This document shows, in pieces, positions 25,038 to 33,555 of a stretch of 42,522 bases of DNA. A program made the translations under genes and the position numbers. The notes beneath the pieces were generated by a model. The model was not told where the DNA came from and did not search any database. It saw only the letters and a list, made by a program, of their open reading frames with translations. The number at the start of each line of letters is the position of its first letter. The first letter of the stretch is position 1. The stretch lies in NCBI GenBank assembly GCA_009929445.1, contig SAAL01000020.1, positions 1 to 42,522 of the forward strand, given 5' to 3'. The stretch is from Bacteroidia bacterium. GTDB lineage: Bacteria > Bacteroidota > Bacteroidia > Bacteroidales > Paludibacteraceae.

Positions 25038-25589
25038 TTAATAGGAAGGAGGAGATTGTACCCAGACGATTTCACTAACGCCGTCGAAGTAATTAATGGC
25101 GTTGAACTGTGATTTGGCGTTAAAGTAAATATTGTCGCCGGACTTCAGAATAAAAGTTTTACCGTCCAGATCGAACCGCACTTCTCCTGCGAGCACATAA
25201 GAGAATATCTGACCATAAGCGGCTGAGAAAAAGCCATCGATAGCGGAAGCCTTGGAAAATCTTACCAGGTATGTATCCATCTGCTTATTGACATCGTGTT
25301 GCGATAACAGGTAGAACATTGTTCCCGACTTGCTCTGGTCTATAAATTTAATGTCGGATTTATAAACCACCGGATTGTTTGCCTGTGAATCATTTTCTCC
25401 GATAAGTTCACCAACTGTTGTGTGTAATTTATCGGCAATATTCTTTAATGTCAGTATGGAAGGAAATGATTTTCCCTTTTCGATTTGTGAAAGGGCGCTT
25501 GAAGTTATGCCAATTTTTTCAGCCAGTTCGTTTAGCTGTAAATTAAACTGTTCCCTTTTTTTCTTTATTCTTTCTCCTGTTCTGTTCAT
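25038..25589 (-). CDS. XRE-family regulator with C-terminal cupin
   Basis: Protein of 183 residues. HTH_3 domain at about 5-62 (RIKKKREQFNLQLNELAEKI, SALSQIEKGKSFPSI, KNIADKL). A cupin at about 115-180 (GEVRFDLDGKTFILKSGDNIYF...) probably senses a small ligand; the classical two-His metal set is not obvious. Such regulators usually control the adjacent pathway, here probably the HAD and DUF4914 genes 73 bp downstream. It also may regulate itself. Its own -7 box is at 25612-25619. Confidence 0.88.
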   Translation of the reverse strand: MNRTGERIKKKREQFNLQLNELAEKIGITSSALSQIEKGKSFPSILTLKNIADKLHTTVGELIGENDSQANNPVVYKSDIKFIDQSKSGTMFYLLSQHDVNKQMDTYLVRFSKASAIDGFFSAAYGQIFSYVLAGEVRFDLDGKTFILKSGDNIYFNAKSQFNAINYFDGVSEIVWVQSPPSY

Positions 25590-25611
25590 TGGATTTTGAA
25601 AATTTGAGAAA

Positions 25612-25619
25612 CAAAGATA
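25612..25619 (-). promoter_or_regulatory. -7 box of XRE-cupin gene
   Basis: TATCTTTG on the minus strand, 22 bp before the start codon, preceded by an AT-only stretch with TTAAT words like those in the repeat at 24998-25027. CTG rather than TTG stands 19 bp upstream. Confidence 0.5.
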
Positions 25620-25810
25620 TAATTTAATTTATTAATTACAGCTTAATTTTAAAAGAAATTTATCTGAGTGGATTATCGGAAGGTGATTGGGAGCGTATTT
25701 TCTTCTATATCTGTCATATTTATTTTAAGACAGGCTTTTATAAACCATACGTAATCCAGAATTTCAAAGAAAACCAGTAGATAAATTTCGGGACGCTAAA
25801 TAATAAAAAC

Positions 25811-25843
25811 GAAAAAACCGGTTCTCTTTTCAGAAAACCGGTC
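25811..25843 (-). terminator. Enolase terminator
   Basis: ACCGGTTTTCT pairs with AGAGAACCGGT on the minus strand, followed by TTTTTTCGTTTTT. It lies about 45 bp after the enolase stop. The remaining spacer up to 25611 shows nothing coding. Confidence 0.75.
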
Positions 25844-25888
25844 TTCAGATCCCCTCCCAAGAGAAAGGGATTTAGGGATAGTTCGTTG

Positions 25889-27181
<1,293 letters not shown>

Positions 27182-27229
27182 TTAAATAAATTATATATAT
27201 TGTACATTGTCTTTTCTTGATTGCGGGCA

Positions 27230-27237
27230 CAAAGGTA
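27230..27237 (-). promoter_or_regulatory. -7 box of enolase
   Basis: TACCTTTG on the minus strand, about 60 bp before the start codon; no TTG at 19 bp. Confidence 0.45.
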
Positions 27238-27365
27238 CTAAAAATTCCTCGTTTTTCCGGCTACTATATTTAACAAATCAGACCGGTGTTTAGTTGTGTC
27301 GTTTTAATGCAGTCTAAGGTTAAAAGGATTTAATAAATAACTTAATTTTAACAACTTCTAACTTC

Positions 27366-29057
27366 TCATACCACATTTGCTTTTTTCAGTTTCATGATTT
27401 TTCCGTTCCATGCTGATAAGTTTACGCGGTATGGAATGTATGAGGTGAGCCGCTGTATTGGTAGGTCTTCCTCTTCGTTGAGCAGATTTTGCACGCTGTA
27501 ATAATCGCCGTCGTGTAATTTCAAATACTGGAATGCTTCGTAGGGTATATTTATCTCCAGTTCCACCGGTTTGTCGTAGAAATTCACTGCGATGAGTAAA
27601 ATTTCGTTCCGGTGTTTTCGGATAAAAGCAAACTGTTCATGCGTATTGAATGCAGGATTTCCGAAGTTGGCAAATTCCAGGTCGTACATTTCGCCTTCGG
27701 TAATGGCTTTTTCTGAAAGGCAAATGTTCAGCAGTTTCTGATAGCAATTGCGGATATTCCATTGTTCGTCAGTCAGATTAGCACCGTCGAATTCACCGTT
27801 GTTTGCCCAGGCTTGCAGGGATGAAACTCCCCAGTAATCGAAAATGGAAGTCTTGCCGTCCACACCGCTGAAACCTTCCATATCCATCCCGAGTTCTCCG
27901 AGTTCCTGCCCCATGTAGATCATTACGGGTGCTTTGGTGAGTGTTGCCGAAATGATCATGGCCGGTTCGGCGTACGTACCGCTGCCGCAGAAAAATCCGG
28001 AAGCAATACGCTGTTCGTCGTGATTTTCCAGAAAGTTGAGCATCCGGTCGGAGATGCGGCTGAGGCTTTGCCAGATGCCCGTAATATCTCTGGCTGCTTC
28101 ATTCCGGCTCAAAATGCCGCGAAGTTTTTCATAGAGGCCAACCTTGTCATACAGGTAATCGAATTTACCGTTGCACAAATAGTTGTTGTATTCTGCCGGT
28201 TTGTAAACTTCGGCAATGAAAATAATTTCCGGATTTATATTTTTCACCTGAGGTATTGCCCAGCCCCAGAACTCTACGGGCACCATTTCGGCCATATCCA
28301 CGCGGAATCCGTCGATGTTTTTTGCTGCCCAGTAGCACAGTATGTCTGCCATTTTATGCCATGTATCGGGTATGGGGTCAAATTGTTTTTGGTGACCTTC
28401 CATGTAGTTGACTCCGTAGTTGAGTTTTACGGTTTCGTACCAGTCAAATTCCGACGGATAGGCAGTAAACTGGTCATTTCCGGTAGCTTTGGCCGGATAT
28501 TCATCATAACCTTCGGTGTTGAACATCGGGCGAAGCTGTTCGTTGGGTATGTAATAGTAATTGTTTAGCGGAGAAAATGCCCAGTCCGGATTGTCGTTTT
28601 CGCCGATATCCTTCACGCCATTCGGTTTCATGTCCGAGTGATACTGGCGGGCTGTATGGTTGGGTACAAAGTCGATGATTGCTTTCAGTCCTGCCTCGTG
28701 CGTTCGCCTGATGAGTGCTTCGAATTCTTCCATCCGGTTTGTTACGTTTTCGGCCAGGTCGGGATCTACATCGTAGAAATCCTTGATGGCGTAGGGTGAT
28801 CCGGCGTTGCCCTTGATTACTCCGGGATGATCTTTCCGGATGCCGAAAGCCGAGTAATCGGTTTTGGTGGCATGCTCCAGGATGCCTGTGTACCAGATAT
28901 GTGTAGCTCCTAATTTCCGTATTTCTTCCAGTGCCCGGGGTGTAAAACTGTTGAATTTTCCACATCCGTTTTCTTCGATGGTTCCTTTGTATTTTCGGGT
29001 GGTGTTGTAATTGCCGAAAAGACGCGGAAGAACCTGGTAAATCACAAATTTTGGCAT
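27366..29057 (-). CDS. GH13 alpha-amylase family enzyme, cytoplasmic
   Basis: Protein of 563 residues with no signal peptide. GH13 motifs: DFVPNH (129-134), DGFRVDMAE with nucleophile D254, IFIAEVY with acid/base E283, and FLENHDEQR with D347. The C-terminal 90 residues form the usual beta domain. It should act on alpha-glucans or maltooligosaccharides inside the cell; exact bond specificity cannot be read. It starts 11 bp after the stop of the metalloprotease-like lipoprotein gene and is probably co-transcribed with it. Confidence 0.9.
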   Translation of the reverse strand: MPKFVIYQVLPRLFGNYNTTRKYKGTIEENGCGKFNSFTPRALEEIRKLGATHIWYTGILEHATKTDYSAFGIRKDHPGVIKGNAGSPYAIKDFYDVDPDLAENVTNRMEEFEALIRRTHEAGLKAIIDFVPNHTARQYHSDMKPNGVKDIGENDNPDWAFSPLNNYYYIPNEQLRPMFNTEGYDEYPAKATGNDQFTAYPSEFDWYETVKLNYGVNYMEGHQKQFDPIPDTWHKMADILCYWAAKNIDGFRVDMAEMVPVEFWGWAIPQVKNINPEIIFIAEVYKPAEYNNYLCNGKFDYLYDKVGLYEKLRGILSRNEAARDITGIWQSLSRISDRMLNFLENHDEQRIASGFFCGSGTYAEPAMIISATLTKAPVMIYMGQELGELGMDMEGFSGVDGKTSIFDYWGVSSLQAWANNGEFDGANLTDEQWNIRNCYQKLLNICLSEKAITEGEMYDLEFANFGNPAFNTHEQFAFIRKHRNEILLIAVNFYDKPVELEINIPYEAFQYLKLHDGDYYSVQNLLNEEEDLPIQRLTSYIPYRVNLSAWNGKIMKLKKANVV

Positions 29058-29068
29058 GGGGTGATGTT

Positions 29069-30271
29069 TTATTTATTGTTTTTTATTTCGTTAATAATGC
29101 TCATGACAGGTGTAAAGTTCAGTTTATCTGTCAGCGATTTCCTAATTCTGGCTGCTGCAGCGGCTGTAGTTCGCTTGCTGAGTCTGAAGTCATCCACATA
29201 CAGGGTTTGCCCGGCAGGCACCATAAAACCTATGCCTGAGCCCGGCTGCGTGTTCTCTGTTTCGGAAGCGTAGGCAAAGACGTCGTTGATGTAGCAGCTC
29301 AACATGTTGCCGCTTTGGATGATTTTCAGTTTGTTTTTGCCTTTAGGTATTATCTGATAGCGCTTTACCTGAGTAAAATAGCTGTGCCAAGTGGTGTTTC
29401 CGTTGTAAAGCTGCCGGTTGTTGTTGATGACAAAAAAATCAACCGATTCTTTGTAGGAGCCGGAATTGGCTAAAGTGCCGAAAGCTATACCGTATTTTGC
29501 GCTGTCAGCCTGTTCTTTGTACTGAAAGGTGTACTCCAGTATGAAATCGGACTGAATGTTGAAATGAGGTATTTCTGAAAGAACAGCCATATTGGCAGTC
29601 GATTTGGAGCGGTATATCAGCATGCCGTTTTCGATGGAAACTGAAGAACCCGGATAAATGCCCGGTTTCCAGAGTGAAGAGGAGGCGCTGTCAAAATTAT
29701 CAGTCAGAACAGGGATAAAAGCTTCGGAGTCAATTACAGGCGGAAGGGTAAAAAACGACGGTTCTGCAGTGCTTTCTGTGAAAAGTTCGTCCAGGTAATA
29801 TGCGCGGCGTTGTCCGCGGTAGTTTGTATTCCACGAACGGTCTTCAACTTTGTTGCCGCCACACATGATTGATTTCCATTCGTCGTTTGAAAGTGTTGTG
29901 TTTAAGTGTTTTCGTCCCAGAATGCCGTGTCCCATTTCGTGAAATATAAGTTCTTCGCGTATCAGATCTGCACCGCCGTATTTACCCATTTCATTCCAGT
30001 AAGCCCTGTCAATTTCAATGCGGATTGGTTTGCCGTAGTGACACAATCCGGCTACGCCGTTGTCCAGGTCTCCAAATTCGATTATCAGTCCGCGCTCACG
30101 AAGGTGAAAATCCTCTCCCCGCTGTTTTGCTTCCATTTCGAACCGAACAACATAGGGTTCAAAATCACTATTTACCCGATACTCGTTCCAGTCCTGACAT
30201 GAAAAGAATGAAACACTTACAAAAATGATTATACTATATGGAAGCTGTTTTTTCACAAACTTTTCGGGCAA
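29069..30271 (-). CDS. Metzincin-like zinc metalloprotease lipoprotein with C-terminal jelly-roll domain
   Basis: Protein of 400 residues with a lipoprotein signal (SFFSC, Cys25). The zinc site HEMGHGILGRKH (111-122) carries H111, E112, H115 and H122, and SIMCGG (M136) could be the Met-turn. Spacing to the third His is one residue longer than the common HExxHxxGxxH. From about 190 the sequence (DNFDSASSSLWKP...YVDDFRLSK) looks like a concanavalin-A/LamG-type beta domain as in sugar-binding modules. Probably exported to the cell surface or periplasm. Paired with the GH13 gene. A -7-like TATATTTG is at 30302-30309 (minus). Confidence 0.7.
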   Translation of the reverse strand: MPEKFVKKQLPYSIIIFVSVSFFSCQDWNEYRVNSDFEPYVVRFEMEAKQRGEDFHLRERGLIIEFGDLDNGVAGLCHYGKPIRIEIDRAYWNEMGKYGGADLIREELIFHEMGHGILGRKHLNTTLSNDEWKSIMCGGNKVEDRSWNTNYRGQRRAYYLDELFTESTAEPSFFTLPPVIDSEAFIPVLTDNFDSASSSLWKPGIYPGSSVSIENGMLIYRSKSTANMAVLSEIPHFNIQSDFILEYTFQYKEQADSAKYGIAFGTLANSGSYKESVDFFVINNNRQLYNGNTTWHSYFTQVKRYQIIPKGKNKLKIIQSGNMLSCYINDVFAYASETENTQPGSGIGFMVPAGQTLYVDDFRLSKRTTAAAAARIRKSLTDKLNFTPVMSIINEIKNNK

Positions 30272-30386
30272 AAGGCTGCTTGCCGTAGTTAAACTTTTCT
30301 ACAAATATAAACAAAAAACCGCAAAGCATTGTTGTAAGAAGTGATTATTATAAGATAAATTATTAATAAATTTAAAATATCTACAA

Positions 30387-30872
30387 ATGGCAACAACAAA
30401 TTTTAAAGGCAATCCGGTACAAACAAACGGAGAACTTCCAAAAGTGGGCACGAAAGCTCCTGATTTCAAACTGGTAAAAGGTGATTTGAGTGAAGTTACG
30501 TTGAGTGATTTCGCCGGCAAAAAGCTGATTCTGAATATTTTCCCAAGCATCGACACGGGCGTGTGTGCCACTTCGGTGCGTAAGTTCAACCAGATAGCTT
30601 CTGAGAAGGGAATTACGGTACTTTGCGTATCAAAAGACCTTCCTTTTGCGGCATCACGTTTCTGCGGCGCCGAAGGACTGAACGATGTAATTACGGCTTC
30701 CGATTTTCGTTACAATAACTTCGCAACTGACTATGGAGTACTGATGGAAGACGGACCGCTGAAAGGACTTTGTGCACGCTCGGTGGTAGCGCTCGACGAA
30801 AACGGAGTGGTAACCTACGCCGAACTCGTACCGGAAATTACCATCGAACCCGATTACAACGTACCGGTATAG
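30387..30872 (+). CDS. tpx: Thiol peroxidase (Tpx)
   Basis: Protein of 161 residues of the atypical 2-Cys peroxiredoxin group. [19 protein letters not shown] gives the peroxidatic C60; SRFCGAEG gives the resolving C93. It reduces hydroperoxides using thioredoxin. The C terminus ends EPDYNVPV, about six residues before the usual Tpx end, so the last helix is shortened; the stop is clean and a strong terminator follows, so this may be natural. Divergent from the metalloprotease gene. Confidence 0.93.
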   Translation: MATTNFKGNPVQTNGELPKVGTKAPDFKLVKGDLSEVTLSDFAGKKLILNIFPSIDTGVCATSVRKFNQIASEKGITVLCVSKDLPFAASRFCGAEGLNDVITASDFRYNNFATDYGVLMEDGPLKGLCARSVVALDENGVVTYAELVPEITIEPDYNVPV

Positions 30873-30900
30873 AAAAAAAAGTGTGTTTAAAAGTAGAATA

Positions 30901-30933
30901 AAAGACTTGCTTCTGAAAGCAGGTCTTTTTTTG
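30901..30933 (+). terminator. tpx terminator
   Basis: AAAGACTTGCTT, loop CTGA, AAGCAGGTCTTTTTTT: one mismatch-type pair, then a T7 run. Confidence 0.85.
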
Positions 30934-31100
30934 TTTTAAAAACATTTCCGGTATATTTTTTTTGCAGATAAATTTCTCCGGTAATTCGCTGAAAATCAGA
31001 AATACCCTGTCGGTATCAGACAAGGTATTTCTTTCAGGTTCAGGTTTTCTATACGGTTTCGGTCGGGTAGTTAACTATCCGGTCAGTACCGTCGGATTTT

Positions 31101-32654
31101 TTACATTTTAATAATTTTGAATTCTTTTCTGGTTTTATTTCCATCGGATATTTTTATCACATACGTTGCCGGCGGCAGTCTGCGCATGTATATCCTGGTA
31201 ACATTTCCTTCGAGTTTACGGCTTTCAAGCAGCTTACCGCTGAGGTCAAAGAGGCTGTAAGACATCATTTCACCGGTAAGTGAAGAAGCAGCATCGATTT
31301 TGAGAATCAGATAATCCTTCACCGGATTGGGGTAAACTGTTAGTTGCTCATCAATAGTTTCGGGTATTCCGCTGGAAACAGGGTGATAATAAAAGCGGCT
31401 ACTATCGCCCGAAAGAATGGTTTCCCCGTCCATATCAAATCCACGGTTTACGTAGGTGAGGTTGTAGTTATTCATATCATAAGTTTCCTGCGTGAGACCG
31501 GTTCTGTACCAGGCGTTGTCGAGCCAGATTTGAGTGGTTTCGCTGGTGTTGTTTCCGCGTGCGTCGTATGTGCTTGTTGATAGCACTACATTTAACCATG
31601 CATTTTCCCTGTATTCCTGTACCAGTTCGGTTAGCTGTAAGTCGGAGTTGTTGTACGTGTAAGCGTATTTTTGGTAGTTTACCCAGGCACCGTTCTCCCA
31701 GCTCTGTTGTATCTGGGTCGTAAGGTTCTGGCGGGTGTCGTATGTGGAGATATGCTGTGCGATGTTTTCCCAGTTGCCTGATTTCCACATCTGACTAAGC
31801 CAAAGTGTTTCATCGTCGTTCGAATTGTATGTGAAAGTTTGCTTGTTGAAATTAAGCCAGGTACCCGATTCCCAGGTTTGATTCGTGTATGTCAGAATGT
31901 AATTTCTGGCATTGTAGGTATTTGTGATTTTTGACTGGTTTTCCCAGTCTTCACCGTTCCACACCTGATGTATGGAAGTCAGCACGTTGTTTTTTGTGTC
32001 GTAGGTGAAAATTTCTTTTGTTTCATTTTTCAACGGTCCGAAAAGCCCTGCCTGATTGATTTCGGTCAGCACATTGTGGTTGTTGTCATAGGTAAATTCG
32101 GTGTAAGATAATGCAATCCACTCATCCATCCACAGTTCAATTTTTGAGTTAATCAGGTTGTTGTTTCTATCGTAGTTCATGGTTGACTTCATAGTATTTA
32201 TCCATTCTCCTTCATCCCAGCCTTCTATCAGAAGCTGTGTTACATCGCCGTTATTGTTGTATGTATAGGTTGATTTGCCGGAGTTTACCCATTCTTGCGT
32301 ATCCAAATCCCAATCCTGCACTATCAGGCTTATGAGTCGGTTTTTGTTGTCGTAAGTCATTTTGATGGTTTTGTCGCTGTTTTTCCATGCTTCATTTGTT
32401 ACGTCCCAATTCCAGTTTATGATGCTGTCCATCAGCTGGTACTCTGCAGCCATTGTTTGCTGTGCGTTGATTAGTTCGTTGATTTTTTGTGCGGTGATTG
32501 TGCCCGGAGTTTTCCAGGTTTTCTTATCCGGAAATGATTTAATGATTTCCATCGGAGTTTTTTCGGCCTGTTTCGCCGGATTCATCCTTTGATTGAATTG
32601 AGCCATCGCAAAGGTCGATAAAACCAACATTGCAAGTAGTAGATTTTTCTTCAT
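31101..32654 (-). CDS. Secreted repeat protein with type IX secretion sorting domain
   Basis: Protein of 517 residues from MKKNLLLAMLVLSTFAMAQ, a signal peptide cut near A18/Q19; a start 19 codons upstream would bury it. Residues about 80-410 hold some eight units of about 40 residues, each with a Y-T-Y-N/D-N-N/R-N core and a later W-E/D-x-G-x-W-x-N turn, resembling RHS/YD-like beta repeats. The last 80 residues (LTVYPNPVKDYLILKI, YSLFDLSGKLLESRKL, TYVIKISDG) are a T9SS type A sorting domain. So the protein is moved over the outer membrane and attached to the surface. Ligand unknown. A -7-like box TATTTTTG lies at 32789-32796 (minus). Confidence 0.85.
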   Translation of the reverse strand: MKKNLLLAMLVLSTFAMAQFNQRMNPAKQAEKTPMEIIKSFPDKKTWKTPGTITAQKINELINAQQTMAAEYQLMDSIINWNWDVTNEAWKNSDKTIKMTYDNKNRLISLIVQDWDLDTQEWVNSGKSTYTYNNNGDVTQLLIEGWDEGEWINTMKSTMNYDRNNNLINSKIELWMDEWIALSYTEFTYDNNHNVLTEINQAGLFGPLKNETKEIFTYDTKNNVLTSIHQVWNGEDWENQSKITNTYNARNYILTYTNQTWESGTWLNFNKQTFTYNSNDDETLWLSQMWKSGNWENIAQHISTYDTRQNLTTQIQQSWENGAWVNYQKYAYTYNNSDLQLTELVQEYRENAWLNVVLSTSTYDARGNNTSETTQIWLDNAWYRTGLTQETYDMNNYNLTYVNRGFDMDGETILSGDSSRFYYHPVSSGIPETIDEQLTVYPNPVKDYLILKIDAASSLTGEMMSYSLFDLSGKLLESRKLEGNVTRIYMRRLPPATYVIKISDGNKTRKEFKIIKM

Positions 32655-32883
32655 AACGGGGTGTTTTTTTGAATGATTATGTTTTTTGTTAATTGTGTAT
32701 GCTTCATTCACGATTTTTTCTTGTTTTTATCAATCATAGAGACGAAAGACGAGAATTACGGTCGGAATCTTTCCTTTTTCTTTTGATGCAAAAATAGTGT
32801 TCCTTTTTTTGTAAGGCTACCCCAAAAAGGGGGTTTCAAAAAAAATATCGTAAAAAACTGTCCGGTTTTTTTTTGAACAGACT

Positions 32884-33318
32884 TTATTTGCTTTCCTTTT
32901 TGTATTGGATTATCTTTTTCAGATTATTCAGTTGTTCGGATCTTGATATGTCCAGAATCAGCGGTATCAGTTTGCCGATGTGAGCAGCATTTCCGGTCTG
33001 TTCTTTTATAGAAGGATGAATGTCCAGGTTCATTATACCGGGCAGTGTTTTTTCGGTGAAATAGAAACTCGTTTTGATGCAATCCTGCCACAGCGAAAGC
33101 CACAAAATCGTTTTTTTTCGGTAAACGACTTTACACAGCCATGCTTTGCCGTCGTTGTAGTAACGCCATTGCGGCTCCAGATCCAATTCAGAGGTGAATG
33201 AAGTTATCAGCCCGGAATACACTCCGAAAAGTTCTTCGCCGAGCACTTTTTTTATTACCTCATTGGTGGGGAGCACCGTTTCGTCCCGAAGGAGCATTGT
33301 TGGGTTCACAGTTGACAT
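32884..33318 (-). CDS. DUF3788 family protein
   Basis: Protein of 144 residues from MSTVNPTMLLRDE; an ATG eight codons earlier is also possible. The segments SELDLEPQWRYYNDGKAWLCKVVYRKKTILWLSLW and KTSFYFTEK are typical of DUF3788, small cytoplasmic proteins with no known reaction. Single gene, divergent from murF-alr. Confidence 0.75.
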   Translation of the reverse strand: MSTVNPTMLLRDETVLPTNEVIKKVLGEELFGVYSGLITSFTSELDLEPQWRYYNDGKAWLCKVVYRKKTILWLSLWQDCIKTSFYFTEKTLPGIMNLDIHPSIKEQTGNAAHIGKLIPLILDISRSEQLNNLKKIIQYKKESK

Positions 33319-33527
33319 CTTTTTTTTGAAATTTTTATACATGCCAAATCATTGACGGAATAGTTGAAACACTTTTTCTCAAGCACTTTCAACTATTTCA
33401 GCAACCGGTTGTAAAATTAGATGTTATTTTATAAAAAATCAAAACTTTTTGATATTTTTTTACATCAGCTGTCAGTCTCATTCATTCTTCGCAGAAAAGA
33501 GTTGAATCTATGTCTGAAAAAAAACTG

Positions 33528-33535
33528 TAACTTTG
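33528..33535 (+). promoter_or_regulatory. -7 box of murF-alr
   Basis: TAACTTTG (then C), 20 bp before the ATG at 33556. This argues against an in-frame ATG at 33421, which would lie upstream of the promoter. A TTG at 33502 is 23 bp upstream. Confidence 0.65.
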
Positions 33536-33555
33536 CATTTCAATTATTACACAAA

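Noticed and set aside
31000-31035. Hairpin with arms GAAATACC and GGTATTTC as terminator of the T9SS gene
   Set aside because: A stem exists, but no T-run follows on the minus strand, so it is not listed as a terminator.
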